Positions 27,943 through 36,876 of a stretch of DNA of 64,000 nucleotides are shown here, one piece after another. Both the position numbers and the translations under genes were made by a program. Position 1 is the first letter of the stretch; the number at the start of each line of letters is the position of its first letter. The notes under the pieces were generated by a model. It was not told the origin of the DNA and did no database searches. It saw only the letters and a program-made list of their open reading frames with translations. The stretch is from Bradyrhizobium sp. S69 (GTDB taxonomy: Bacteria; Pseudomonadota; Alphaproteobacteria; Rhizobiales; Xanthobacteraceae): positions 428,512-492,511 of the forward strand of contig NZ_LMUK01000060.1 in assembly GCF_009766005.1 (NCBI RefSeq), given 5' to 3'.

Positions 27943-27994
27943 CCTCCAAGGGATTGAATCACTTGGAGGATTGACGCCGGAAGGATTGTTCCGG
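27943..27994. promoter_or_regulatory. Two hairpins between tsf and pyrH
   Basis: CCTCCAAG (27943 to 27950) pairs perfectly with CTTGGAGG (27962 to 27969). A second perfect repeat, CCGGAA (27977 to 27982) and TTCCGG (27989 to 27994), lies directly after the tsf stop. Neither has a run of T on the minus strand, so RNA processing, attenuation or mRNA stability are more likely than full termination between tsf and pyrH. Confidence 0.45.
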
Positions 27995-27997
27995 CAG

Positions 27998-28924
27998 TTA
28001 TTTCTTGCCGCTGGCCGCCGCGACCTCGGCTGCGAAATCGGATTCCTGCTTTTCGATTCCCTCGCCGAGAGCATAGCGCACAAATCCGGTAATCTTCACC
28101 GGCGCGCCGATCTTGCCCTCAGCTTCCTTCAGCGCCTGGGCGACCGACTTGCCCTTTTCGTCATGAATAAACGCCTGTTCCAGCAGACAGACTTCCTTGT
28201 AGTAAGTCTTGAGGCCGGACTCGACGATCTTTTCGATCACATTCTCCGGCTTGCCCTGCTGGCGATATTTATCGGCAAGCACGTCCTTTTCGCGGCGCAC
28301 CACTTCCGGATCCAGCCCAGCCGGGTCCAGCGCCTGCGGATTGGCCGCCGCGACATGCATCGCCAACTGGCGGCCGAGATGGGCCAGCTCATCGGTTTTG
28401 CCGGTGGATTCCAGTGCGACCAGTACGCCCATCTTGCCGGCGCCGTCGATCACCGCGCCATGGACATAGCTCGACACCACACCCTTGCCGACTTCGAGCG
28501 AAGCCGCGCGGCGCAGCGTCATGTTTTCGCCGATGGTGGCGATGGCGTCGGAGATCGCCCGCTCCACGTTGACGTCGCCAACCTTGGCGGCGTTGATGGC
28601 CGCGACATCGGCGCCGACCTTGAGCGCAACCTGGGCGATCATCTTGACCAGCCCCTGGAACTGCTCGTTACGCGCCACGAAGTCGGTCTCGGAATTGACC
28701 TCGACCACCACGCCCTTGGTGCCCGACGTCAGCGCGCCGATCAGGCCTTCCGCCGCGACGCGGCCGGCCTTCTTGGCGGCCTTGGACAGGCCCTTCTTGC
28801 GCAGCCAGTCCTGCGCGGTCTGCATGTCGCCGCTGCTTTCGGTCAGCGCGGCCTTGCAATCCATCATGCCTGCGCCGGTCGACTCGCGCAGTTCCTTGAC
28901 CATCGCGGCTGTGATCGTCGTCAT
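27998..28924 (-). CDS. tsf: Elongation factor Ts, 308 aa
   Basis: Nucleotide exchange factor for EF-Tu. The N-terminal UBA-like domain shows VKELRESTGAGMMDCKAAL and the core the conserved VNSETDFVARNEQF. Start chosen at the ATG at 28924 with AAGGA upstream; a frame to 28972 adds a basic head not found in the family. It follows rpsB by 126 bases as usual. Confidence 0.95.
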   Translation of the reverse strand: MTTITAAMVKELRESTGAGMMDCKAALTESSGDMQTAQDWLRKKGLSKAAKKAGRVAAEGLIGALTSGTKGVVVEVNSETDFVARNEQFQGLVKMIAQVALKVGADVAAINAAKVGDVNVERAISDAIATIGENMTLRRAASLEVGKGVVSSYVHGAVIDGAGKMGVLVALESTGKTDELAHLGRQLAMHVAAANPQALDPAGLDPEVVRREKDVLADKYRQQGKPENVIEKIVESGLKTYYKEVCLLEQAFIHDEKGKSVAQALKEAEGKIGAPVKITGFVRYALGEGIEKQESDFAAEVAAASGKK

Positions 28925-29019
28925 CGCTAGATATCCTTTTTGCCTGTCAGGGCGGTCGCGGCGCGGCTTCACGCCGCGCCGCCTCCCACCACCAGGAATT
29001 AGGTCAAATGAGAAGTGGT

Positions 29020-29037
29020 GACCGGATCGATCCGGTC
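29020..29037. terminator. Perfect palindrome between rpsB and tsf
   Basis: GACCGGATCGATCCGGTC is an exact 18-base palindrome, 13 bases after the rpsB stop. It can fold as a hairpin on the minus-strand transcript but lacks a T tract, so it may be a weak terminator, attenuator or RNase site that sets the rpsB to tsf ratio. Confidence 0.4.
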
Positions 29038-29050
29038 AACCCGCTCGTCG

Positions 29051-30052
29051 TTACTCGGCGTCGGCGGTCATCGCCTTGGCCTGGGCAACCCAGCCATCGG
29101 CGCGGGTCGGAAGCCCGACATCTTCACCGATCTTGTGCGCGGTGTCGTGATCGAGTTCGGCGAGCTGCCAGTAATGGAAGATGCCGAGGTCGTTGAACTT
29201 CTTCTCGATCGCACCTGACACGCCGGTGAGCTTCTTGAGATCGTCGGCGGTGCCGCGCGGACCGGCGAGACCCTGGAAGCCGACGGGCTGCGGCGCTGCC
29301 GCCGGGATAGCTTCCCGGACCGGATGAGCCGAGGCGCCGACATCGATGCCGGAATCGCCCTGCGCCCGCGAAATACCGTCGATCGCGGCACGCGCGATCA
29401 GGTCGCAATACATCGAGATGGCGCGGCCGGCGTCGTCATTGCCGGGCACGACAAAGGTGATGCCCTTGGGATCGGAATTGGTATCGACGATCGCGGCCAC
29501 GGGAATGTTGAGCCGCTGCGCTTCGGCGATCGCGATGTCTTCCTTGTTGGTGTCGATCACGAAGATCATGTCGGGAAGACCGCCCATGTCCTTGATGCCG
29601 CCCAGCGAGCGGTCGAGCTTGTCGCGCTCGCGCTGCAGGGTCAGGCGCTCTTTCTTGGTGTATTGCGCGCCTTCGCCGGTAGACAGCATCTCTTCGAGCT
29701 GGCGCAGACGCTTGATCGAGCCGGACACCGTCTTCCAGTTGGTCAGCGTGCCGCCGAGCCAGCGCGAATTGACGAAATACTGCGCCGAACGCTTGGCCGC
29801 CTCGGCGACGCCGTCCTGCGCCTGCCGCTTGGTGCCGACGAACAGGATACGGCCGCCCTTGGCAACCGTATCGCTGACCGCCTGTAGCGCGCGATGCAAC
29901 AGCGGCACGGTCTGGGCGAGATCGATGATGTGGATGTTGTTGCGGGCACCGAAAATGTAATCCGCCATTTTCGGATTCCAGCGGTGCGATTGGTGGCCAA
30001 AGTGAACGCCAGCTTCAAGCAGCTGACGCATAGAGAAATCGGGTAGCGCCAT
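29051..30052 (-). CDS. rpsB: 30S ribosomal protein S2 with C-terminal extension, 333 aa
   Basis: Core S2 sequence from MALPDFSMRQLLEAGVHFGH through HRWNPKMADYIFGARNNIHI and the FVGTKRQAQ segment. About 85 residues follow the usual end (after AIDGISRAQGD), containing LKKLTGVSGAIEKKFNDLGI, which looks like a helix-hairpin-helix module. Such extensions are known for S2 of rhizobia and relatives. First gene of the rpsB-tsf-pyrH-frr unit; the 200-base upstream region contains GCTATATAGC near 30160 but no clear promoter pair. Confidence 0.95.
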   Translation of the reverse strand: MALPDFSMRQLLEAGVHFGHQSHRWNPKMADYIFGARNNIHIIDLAQTVPLLHRALQAVSDTVAKGGRILFVGTKRQAQDGVAEAAKRSAQYFVNSRWLGGTLTNWKTVSGSIKRLRQLEEMLSTGEGAQYTKKERLTLQRERDKLDRSLGGIKDMGGLPDMIFVIDTNKEDIAIAEAQRLNIPVAAIVDTNSDPKGITFVVPGNDDAGRAISMYCDLIARAAIDGISRAQGDSGIDVGASAHPVREAIPAAAPQPVGFQGLAGPRGTADDLKKLTGVSGAIEKKFNDLGIFHYWQLAELDHDTAHKIGEDVGLPTRADGWVAQAKAMTADAE

Positions 30053-30258
30053 TGTTCAATTCTCCGGTTGGTTCCTCCGGAAACGTGTGAGCAAACGAGC
30101 CTTATGGCCCGGTTGCCACCGGACGGCCTTTTGAGCCATGTTTCCGTGTGAGATGGGCCGCTATATAGCGGGATTCTACCAGGAAGCAAGGCATTCCGGC
30201 CGGTTTCTGGGCCTATTTGGGCAGTCGATAGCGCCAAACCGTCCGCCCAAAGCCCGAT

Positions 30259-30783
30259 CTACTCCCCGAGCCGAAGTTCAGCGATCGTCGTCCTGGCGGC
30301 AGTCTCTTCCAGGGGTAGCAGGTCGAACGGTCCAGGATTGCTGTAACCGGCCGTTACCGCCGAGCTAACCGCCATACCCAGCAACCCTACTCCCGCGGTA
30401 GATGCGAGAATAGCGTCCCTCCTTTCGCTGGTTCGGGCGACAAAGAAATAGGTTTGGCCCGCCTGAAATGCGACGTCGCGATGGGTCGTCCCCGGAAACG
30501 CGGGCTCGGTCGCCGTCAATTGATGCTGGCCGGCTGGACGATCCGCAAAGACATAGGTTCCAGTCCTTAAGCCATTCATCGGCGTACCGTCGAGCTGAAC
30601 GTCCCACGCTACGTCGCCAATGCCGCCGTAGGCTTTCTCGCGCAGCACGATGATTCGGGCTTGCCCCGGCTTCGGCGATCCCAGTTTGTGCATCATCTCC
30701 GAGTAATCAAGCCCGCTTCGCGCGGTCTCACATCCGCATAAAAGTACTGCAACGCCCAACAACGCCAAGCCACGTAAAAACAT
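30259..30783 (-). CDS. DUF2846-like lipoprotein, 174 aa
   Basis: An N-terminal lipoprotein signal ends in the lipobox VAVLLCGC around residue 18. The body (ARIIVLREKAYGGIGDVAWD, FADRPAGQHQLTA) has the beta-sandwich pattern of DUF2846 proteins, whose function is unknown. It lies upstream of rpsB in the same direction but separated by 200 bases, so it is probably a separate unit, divergent from the WYL regulator. Confidence 0.75.
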   Translation of the reverse strand: MFLRGLALLGVAVLLCGCETARSGLDYSEMMHKLGSPKPGQARIIVLREKAYGGIGDVAWDVQLDGTPMNGLRTGTYVFADRPAGQHQLTATEPAFPGTTHRDVAFQAGQTYFFVARTSERRDAILASTAGVGLLGMAVSSAVTAGYSNPGPFDLLPLEETAARTTIAELRLGE

Positions 30784-31033
30784 CTCGTCCCCAAAGCATT
30801 TTTCCCCGAGGCAACGAATAGCGAATAATTTGGGATGGTTGCAACTCCGCTAGTTCGGCGAGCATCATTCTCGCAGTCGACGGTCATATTGGCGGGATGC
30901 CGTGGCAACAGCGCCGAATTCCTGCCTTTCCGAAGCCCATCGACACGCGCGACAACGCAGCCCTTCGCGTATGCTGACACAAAATGGCAGCATTTCCTGA
31001 TAACCTCTGCCCGCTCCTTGCACGGTGGGTCCG

Positions 31034-31723
31034 ATGTCACGCGCGCAACGTCTACTCGATCTCATTCAAGTGCTTCGTGGCTATCGTCGCCCCGTCAGTG
31101 GCGCGGTGCTGGCCGAGGCGCTCGGGATTTCACTCCGGACGCTCTACCGCGACATCGAGACATTGAATGCACAGGGTGCGCATATCGATGGCGAGCCCGG
31201 TGTCGGCTACGTCCTGCGCCCGGGCTTCATGCTGCCTCCACTGATGTTTTCGGAAGAGGAGATCGAGGCGATCGTGCTCGGCTCACGCTGGGTGGCGGAC
31301 CGTGCCGACGCAGCATTGAGCGCTGCCGCGCGCAACGCGCTTGCCAAAATCGCCGCCGTGCTCCCGCAAGACCTGAAAACCAGTCTCGATACTTCGAGCC
31401 TTCTCGTCGGGCCCGGCGATGCCGTTGCCGCCGGTGACGCCGAGCTTCCGGTCATTCGCTCGGCCATTCGAACCGAACGCAAGTTGCGCATTGGCTATTT
31501 GGACGGCAATAAGCGCGCTTCAAAACGTACCATCTGGCCCTTCGCTGTCGGCTTTTTCGACCGGGTGCGCGTCGTCGTGGCGTGGTGCGAGTTACGCGAG
31601 GGCTTTCGCCATTTCCGGACTGACCGCATCAGCAAGGTGCAAGTCGTCGACAAGCGCTATCCTCGCCGTCGTCAAGTCCTGCTGAAGGAGTGGCGCGCGG
31701 CTGAAGGAATCCCGGAGCAATAA
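31034..31723 (+). CDS. YafY-type transcriptional regulator (HTH and WYL domains), 229 aa
   Basis: N-terminal winged helix with LAEALGISLRTLYRDIETL (residues about 25 to 45), followed by a WYL ligand-sensing domain containing RSAIRTERKLRIGYLD and VAWCELREGFRHFRTDRI. WYL regulators sense small ligands or nucleic-acid ends. I start at the ATG at 31034 (MSRAQRLLDLI). It is followed by a VOC and an EVE gene on the same strand; regulators of this kind often sit beside a VOC (glyoxalase-like) gene they control. Confidence 0.85.
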   Translation: MSRAQRLLDLIQVLRGYRRPVSGAVLAEALGISLRTLYRDIETLNAQGAHIDGEPGVGYVLRPGFMLPPLMFSEEEIEAIVLGSRWVADRADAALSAAARNALAKIAAVLPQDLKTSLDTSSLLVGPGDAVAAGDAELPVIRSAIRTERKLRIGYLDGNKRASKRTIWPFAVGFFDRVRVVVAWCELREGFRHFRTDRISKVQVVDKRYPRRRQVLLKEWRAAEGIPEQ

Positions 31724-31829
31724 GGTCAGATTTCACTACTGACAGTTTTTGGCAGTGCCATCGCCTAGATTGAACTCACACCGAACGCCAATGCGGTTCG
31801 GCAGCGACGTTCAAACAGGAACCCTCCAG

Positions 31830-32201
31830 ATGCCAAACTTCAGTTTTGTCCTGCTCTATGTCGAGAACCCGCCGGCCAGCGCCGCCTTCTACGCGGATCT
31901 GTTAGGCCGGCCGGCCGTCGAGACCTCGCCCACCTTTGCCATGCTGCCGTTGTCAGGCGGGGTGATGCTGGGGTTGTGGTCGCGCAAAACGGTTGAGCCC
32001 GCAGCCGTCGCGCAGGCTGGAGGCAGCGAAGTCGCGTTCACGGTCGAAGATGCCGCGACCGTCAGAACGATGTTTGCCGATTGGAAGGAGCGCGGACTGG
32101 ATATCATCCAGGAACCGGCGCAAATGGATTTTGGTTTCACCTTCGTGGCGACCGATCCCGATGGCCATCGCCTGCGCGTGTTTGTCCCGGGGGCCGCATG
32201 A
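31830..32201 (+). CDS. VOC (glyoxalase/bleomycin-resistance fold) protein, 123 aa
   Basis: Starts MPNFSFVLLYVENPPASAAF and shows two beta-alpha-beta-beta-beta modules typical of the vicinal oxygen chelate fold, with ATDPDGHRLRVFVP at the end. ACAGGAA lies 9 bases before the ATG; a frame from 31749 has no family match. Its stop overlaps the next gene's ATG (ATGA). Metal site and substrate are not clear; antibiotic resistance is not implied. Confidence 0.8.
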   Translation: MPNFSFVLLYVENPPASAAFYADLLGRPAVETSPTFAMLPLSGGVMLGLWSRKTVEPAAVAQAGGSEVAFTVEDAATVRTMFADWKERGLDIIQEPAQMDFGFTFVATDPDGHRLRVFVPGAA

Positions 32202-32626
32202 GCAAGAACTGGGTTGCAGTTGCCTCGGCCGAACACGTCCGTATCGGCCGAAGCAAAGGGTTCATGCAGGTCTGTCACGGCAAGGCAGCGCCGCTCAGGC
32301 GCGTCCACCCTGGCGACGGGGTCGTCTACTACTCGCCGACCAGCGCCTTCCAAGGCAAGGACAAGCTACAGTCGTTTACGGCGATAGGCGTCGTGAAGGA
32401 TGGCAGCCCATATCAGGCAACGAAGGGCGGCTTTTGTCCGTTCCGCCGTGACGTCAATTGGCGCAGCGCTGAAGAGATACCGATCAAGCCGCTTATCGAG
32501 AGGCTCCAGTTCACGACGGCCAAGAGCAATTGGGGGTTTCAGCTGCGCTTCGGGCTGTTCGAAATTTCCGAACACGACATGGCAATGATTGCGGCAGCGA
32601 TGGGCGCATCGTCGTCACTGGCGTGA
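32198..32626 (+). CDS. EVE-domain (PUA-like) protein, 142 aa
   Basis: Sequence begins MSKNWVAVASAEHVRIGRSK and continues PLRRVHPGDGVVYYSPTSAF, matching the EVE/UPF0310 fold related to PUA and YTH domains that bind modified bases. The ATG overlaps the VOC stop. Cases are known where EVE domains are part of defence against modified DNA, but most stand alone with unknown role; here nothing in the neighbourhood is a nuclease. Convergent with dnaE. Confidence 0.82.
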   Translation: MSKNWVAVASAEHVRIGRSKGFMQVCHGKAAPLRRVHPGDGVVYYSPTSAFQGKDKLQSFTAIGVVKDGSPYQATKGGFCPFRRDVNWRSAEEIPIKPLIERLQFTTAKSNWGFQLRFGLFEISEHDMAMIAAAMGASSSLA

Positions 32627-32640
32627 CGGCGAGCGCCGTA

Positions 32641-32664
32641 CCCACTTCGCTCGAAAACGCTCTA
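32641..32664 (-). repeat. Dispersed repeat, partial copy at the end of dnaE
   Basis: On the minus strand it begins TAGAGCGTTTTCGAGCGAAG and matches 24 bases of the element at 38188 to 38287 exactly. Its first three bases are the TAG stop codon of dnaE. Only the first part of the element is present. Confidence 0.75.
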
Positions 32665-35600
32665 TAGCGTCTGCACGTCGACCACGCCCGACACCGCCTT
32701 GATCGCGCCGGCGATCTGCGGGGAGACCTTGAAGCGGCCCGGCAGCTTCATTTCCACCTCGGTTTCGAGGTCGAGCATCATCACCAGCGAGACGTCGCCA
32801 TTGGCGGCGGCCGGCACCGCCGGAGCGCCCGCGACATCGGGCATCTGCAGGCGCTTGGCAATCGACTCCAGCGGCTTGGTGTCGCGAACGAAGATCCGCA
32901 GCCCCTTCTGGGTTTTGGCCGCCGCGGCATCGAGCGGCTCGGCGTGCAGCACCCGCGCGCGGACGTCTTCGCCCTGCAATTCCGCGCCGAGTTGCAATAG
33001 CACCGCAGCGCCAGGCTCCAGCACGTCGCGATATTGCGCCAGACCTTCGGAAAACAGCACGGCTTCGAAATGGCCGGTCGGATCGGACAGGCCCATGATG
33101 CCCATCTTGTTGCCGGTCTTGGTCCGCCGTTCCATGCGCGACACCACGGTGGCGGCGACCTTGCCCGCGGTAGCACCAGTCTTCACCGCGCGCGAAAACT
33201 CCGCCCAGGTTTGCACCCGCAGGCGTTTCAGCACGGTGGCGTAGTCGTCCAGAGGATGGCCGGACAGGAAGAACCCGATCGCGTCGTATTCGCGCCGCAG
33301 CCGTTCGGCCGGCAGCCACGGTTCGAGCTGCGGCAGCATGATGGTCGGCGCATCAGCGGCGCCGCCGAACATATCGTTCTGGCCCATGGTCGTCGCCTCA
33401 TGGCTGCGTTGGCACGCCGCCAGGATCGCCTCGGCGCCACCAAACACTCGCGCGCGATTGGAATCGAGCGAATCGAACGCGCCGGCGGCGGCCAGGCTCT
33501 CGATCACGCGCTTGTTGATCGCGCGTGGATTCACCCGCGACGCAAAATCCGCCAGCGAGGTGAACGCCCCGGCCTTTCGGGCCTCGACGATCAGTTCGAC
33601 CGCCTGATGCCCGACGCCCTTCAGGCCGGCCAGCGCGTAATAGATAGTATTGTCGCTGACTTCGAAGGTGGCGCCCGAGCGAATCACCGACGGCGCCTCG
33701 ACCTTGATCTTGAGCCGTTGCGCTTCGGCGCGAAATTCCGAGAGCTTGTCGGTGTTGGAGAGATCGAGCGTCATCGACGCCGCCAGGAATTCAACCGGAT
33801 AATGCGCCTTCATATAGGCGGTGTGATACGACACCAGAGCATAGGCCGCCGCGTGGCTCTTGTTGAAGCCGTAATCGGCGAATTTTGCCAGCAATTCGAA
33901 GATCGTGTCGGCCTGCCCCTTGGGCACGCCATTCTTGATCGAGCCTGCGATGAAGATCGCGCGCTGCTTTTCCATCTCGGAGCGGATCTTCTTGCCCATC
34001 GCGCGGCGCAGCAAATCGGCGTCGCCGAGCGAATAGCCGGCCATCACCTGGGCGATCTGCATCACCTGTTCCTGGTAGATGATGACGCCGAAGGTCTCCT
34101 TCAGGATCGGCTCGAGCATGGGATGAAGATATTCCGGCTCCTCGTCGCCGTGCTTGCGGGCGCAATAGGTCGGGATGTTCGCCATCGGGCCAGGACGATA
34201 GAGCGCCACCAGCGCGATGATGTCCTCGAAACGGTCGGGCCGCATGTCGACCAGCGCCCGCCGCATGCCCTGACTTTCCACCTGGAACACGCCGACCACA
34301 TCGCCCTTGGCCAGCATCTGGTAACTTCTGGCGTCGTCGAGCGGCAGGGTCGGCAGATCGACGTGGACGTCGCGCTGCTTGAGCAGCTTGACCGCGACAT
34401 CGAGCACCGTCAGCGTCTTCAAGCCGAGGAAGTCGAACTTGACGAGGCCGGCCGGTTCAACCCATTTCATGTTGAACTGGGTCACCGGCATGTCCGATTT
34501 CGGATCGCGATAGAGCGGCACCAGTTCACTGAGCGGGCGGTCGCCGATCACAATGCCGGCGGCGTGGGTAGAGGCGTGACGGGTCAGGCCCTCGAGACGC
34601 TGGGCGATGTCGAAGGCGCGCGCCACCACTGGATCTTCATCGCGAAACGCCTGCAGCTTGGGCTCGCTCTCGATCGCCGCGGCCAGTGTCACCGGTGCGG
34701 CGGGATTTTGCGGCACCAGTTTTGTCAGCTTGTCGACCTGGCCATAGGGCATCTGCAGCACGCGGCCGACGTCGCGCAGCACGCCGCGCGCCTGCAGCGT
34801 ACCGAAGGTGATGATCTGCGCCACCTGGTCGCGGCCGTAACGCTGCTGCACATAATCGATCACCTCGCCGCGCCGGTCCTGGCAGAAGTCGATGTCGAAG
34901 TCGGGCATCGAGACGCGTTCCGGATTGAGGAAGCGCTCGAACAGCAGGCCGAACCGAATTGGATCGAGATCGGTGACGGTCAGCGCGTAGGCGACCAGCG
35001 AGCCCGCGCCGGAGCCGCGGCCTGGGCCGACCGGAATGCCCTGCGCCTTCGCCCATTTGATGAAGTCCGCGACGATCAGGAAGTAGCCCGAATAATTCAT
35101 CCGGGTGATGACGTCGATCTCGAACGCCAGTCGCGCGCGATAGTCTTCCTCCGAGGTGCCTTGCGACAGGCCATGGACCCTGAGCCGGTTGGCGAGCCCC
35201 TGCTCGGCCTGACGGCGCAATTCCTCGGTTTCTTCGCTTTGCGCGTCGACCGCGTTGGCGCCGGCACCGACGGTGAAGCGCGGCAGGATCGGCTTGCGGG
35301 TCAGCGGCCGGTACGAGCAGCGCTCCGCGATCTCGACCGTGGAGGCCAGCGCCTCCGGAATGTCGGCAAACAGCACCGCCATTTCCGCCCGCGTCTTGAA
35401 GCGGTGCTCCGGCGTGAGCTGATAACGGTCGGTCTCGGCAACCAGGCGACCGCCTGCGATGCAGAGCAGCGCATCATGGGCTTCGTGGTCGTCGGCGGTG
35501 GCAAAATACGGTTCGTTGGTCGCGACCAGCGGCAAGCCCTTGGAATAAGCGAGATCAATCAGGCCAGCCTCGACGCGCCGCTCCTGGTCGATGTTGTGGC

Positions 35601-36162
35601 GTTGCAATTCGATGTAGAGCCGGTCGCCGAACAAGCTCGCCAGCCGGTCACAGCGGGTCGCCGCCAAGGCAGCCTGATCGGCCGTGAGCGCCAGCGAAAT
35701 CGGCCCCTCGGGGCCGCCGGTCAGCACGATCAGGTCCTCGGCGTCGCCTTGCAGCCAATCGAACTTGATATGCGGGGCCTGGTTGACGGGTGTTTCCAGG
35801 AATGCGCGCGAGTTCAGCCGCATCAGGCTGCGGTAGCCACGCTCGCGCGCCGCCAACAGCACGATGCGCGCCGGGGCCGCGGCGAGCGCATTGCGCGCGT
35901 TGGGATCCTGGTCGCCGAAATCGACCGCGAGTTCACAGCCCACGATCGGCTGGATGCCGTAGCCCGCAAGCTTGTCGGAAAACTCCAGCGCGCCGAACAT
36001 GTTGTCGGTGTCGGTCAATGCCAGCGCCGGCTGCCGGTCGGCCTTGGCGAGTTCCGCAAGCTTCGCGATCTTGATCGAGCCTTTCAGCAGCGAATAGGCC
36101 GAATGGACATGAAGGTGGACGAATCCGGCATTGGGCATGGTCGCGACAGGCTTCTCGGTCAT
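32662..36162 (-). CDS. dnaE: DNA polymerase III subunit alpha, 1166 aa
   Basis: Replicative polymerase. The PHP domain opens with VHLHVHSAYSLLKGSIKIAK; the C-family polymerase core shows the catalytic MPDFDIDFCQDRRGE and PVGPGRGSGAGSLVAYALTV, with QIITFGTLQARGVLRDVGRV in the palm/fingers. Then comes the tau-/beta-binding and OB part (ERRTKTGNKMGIMGLSD). Length and order are those of DnaE1. The start ATG at 36162 fits the family. The TAG stop is supplied by a dispersed repeat. Confidence 0.95.
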   Translation of the reverse strand: MTEKPVATMPNAGFVHLHVHSAYSLLKGSIKIAKLAELAKADRQPALALTDTDNMFGALEFSDKLAGYGIQPIVGCELAVDFGDQDPNARNALAAAPARIVLLAARERGYRSLMRLNSRAFLETPVNQAPHIKFDWLQGDAEDLIVLTGGPEGPISLALTADQAALAATRCDRLASLFGDRLYIELQRHNIDQERRVEAGLIDLAYSKGLPLVATNEPYFATADDHEAHDALLCIAGGRLVAETDRYQLTPEHRFKTRAEMAVLFADIPEALASTVEIAERCSYRPLTRKPILPRFTVGAGANAVDAQSEETEELRRQAEQGLANRLRVHGLSQGTSEEDYRARLAFEIDVITRMNYSGYFLIVADFIKWAKAQGIPVGPGRGSGAGSLVAYALTVTDLDPIRFGLLFERFLNPERVSMPDFDIDFCQDRRGEVIDYVQQRYGRDQVAQIITFGTLQARGVLRDVGRVLQMPYGQVDKLTKLVPQNPAAPVTLAAAIESEPKLQAFRDEDPVVARAFDIAQRLEGLTRHASTHAAGIVIGDRPLSELVPLYRDPKSDMPVTQFNMKWVEPAGLVKFDFLGLKTLTVLDVAVKLLKQRDVHVDLPTLPLDDARSYQMLAKGDVVGVFQVESQGMRRALVDMRPDRFEDIIALVALYRPGPMANIPTYCARKHGDEEPEYLHPMLEPILKETFGVIIYQEQVMQIAQVMAGYSLGDADLLRRAMGKKIRSEMEKQRAIFIAGSIKNGVPKGQADTIFELLAKFADYGFNKSHAAAYALVSYHTAYMKAHYPVEFLAASMTLDLSNTDKLSEFRAEAQRLKIKVEAPSVIRSGATFEVSDNTIYYALAGLKGVGHQAVELIVEARKAGAFTSLADFASRVNPRAINKRVIESLAAAGAFDSLDSNRARVFGGAEAILAACQRSHEATTMGQNDMFGGAADAPTIMLPQLEPWLPAERLRREYDAIGFFLSGHPLDDYATVLKRLRVQTWAEFSRAVKTGATAGKVAATVVSRMERRTKTGNKMGIMGLSDPTGHFEAVLFSEGLAQYRDVLEPGAAVLLQLGAELQGEDVRARVLHAEPLDAAAAKTQKGLRIFVRDTKPLESIAKRLQMPDVAGAPAVPAAANGDVSLVMMLDLETEVEMKLPGRFKVSPQIAGAIKAVSGVVDVQTL

Positions 36163-36350
36163 GGGTTCGGGCGCGCTGAACTTGATCGGATATCAGGCTC
36201 GAGGGGTACGCGCGCCAGCCCGACAGAACGACCAAGAGAACGACAAAAAGGCGGAACTAGAGGGCCGACTCGCGCCCTGATGGTGAAGCCTCCGGCCAGC
36301 GCTGTCCACGCCGAACCCGCGATTAAATCCAGCCGTCCTGCTTTTCCCCA

Positions 36351-36413
36351 GGGCTGCCTGTTGAGGGCTCCCCGTTGAGGGCTGCCTGTTTATTGGGGCT
36401 GCCTGTTTATTGG
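36351..36413. repeat. Short tandem repeats upstream of dnaE
   Basis: Four head-to-tail units: GGGCTGCCTGTTGA (36351), GGGCTCCCCGTTGA (36365), GGGCTGCCTGTTTATTG (36379) and GGGCTGCCTGTTTATTGG (36396). They lie in the gap between dnaE and the small membrane-protein gene, about 190 bases before the dnaE start. Confidence 0.65.
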
Positions 36414-36440
36414 CGGTTCGGCATGCTCGAATGTTTGGGT

Positions 36441-36692
36441 CTATTTCAGTTCGCGGCGGTTCATCCTGTTACGAAGCCGCAGCGAGCATTGATGGCCCAC
36501 CCTGAAGGCGAGCATCGCCGAGACCAGCAAAACCAGCGCCGCGAAGGCGCCAATGGCGACCGCGCCGAGGACGCGGCGCAGACCGCCGCCGATGTCGCCG
36601 ACCAGCAACGATAAAGCCGTGACCAAGGACATGCTGCCGATCAGGACGAACACCAGACCCAGCCGAACGCACCAAACGAGACCTTCGCCCAT
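36441..36692 (-). CDS. Small membrane protein with two transmembrane segments, 83 aa
   Basis: Starts MGEGLVWCVRLGLVFVLIGS, first membrane segment; a second (VLGAVAIGAFAALVLLVSAM) follows, and the tail CSLRLRNRMNRRELK is basic and cytosolic by the positive-inside rule. GGTGAG lies just before the ATG at 36692. No family recognised. It ends before the tandem repeats. Confidence 0.55.
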   Translation of the reverse strand: MGEGLVWCVRLGLVFVLIGSMSLVTALSLLVGDIGGGLRRVLGAVAIGAFAALVLLVSAMLAFRVGHQCSLRLRNRMNRRELK

Positions 36693-36777
36693 GCAACTCA
36701 CCGCCGATCGTGGTCCGGCCTCAACGGGCCGGAGCGGCCGGCCCGCCGTCAGGCCGGGCCGCAGCAGAACCTGGGCT

Positions 36778-36876
36778 TTAGAGCTGCGCGAACAGTTGCG
36801 CCCAGACCGCGATCATCCCGACAAACAACACGATCGACGCCAGTGCTGCCGCCTCTTCCACGAATACCCTCAACAT
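36778..36876 (-). CDS. Very small single-span membrane protein, 32 aa
   Basis: The frame begins MLRVFVEEAAALASIVLFVG and continues MIAVWAQLFAQL to a TAA stop, which gives one hydrophobic helix. A strong GGGAGGG ribosome-binding site lies 7 to 8 bases before the ATG at 36876. It lies between the 83-residue membrane protein and a non-coding stretch. Proteins of this size are often missed by annotation; function is unknown. Confidence 0.6.
   Translation of the reverse strand: MLRVFVEEAAALASIVLFVGMIAVWAQLFAQL

Noticed and set aside
33034..36378. A 1,114-codon open frame on the plus strand opposite dnaE
   Set aside because: It has Arg/His/Asp-rich composition without domains and mirrors the dnaE codon pattern; dnaE is certain on the other strand.
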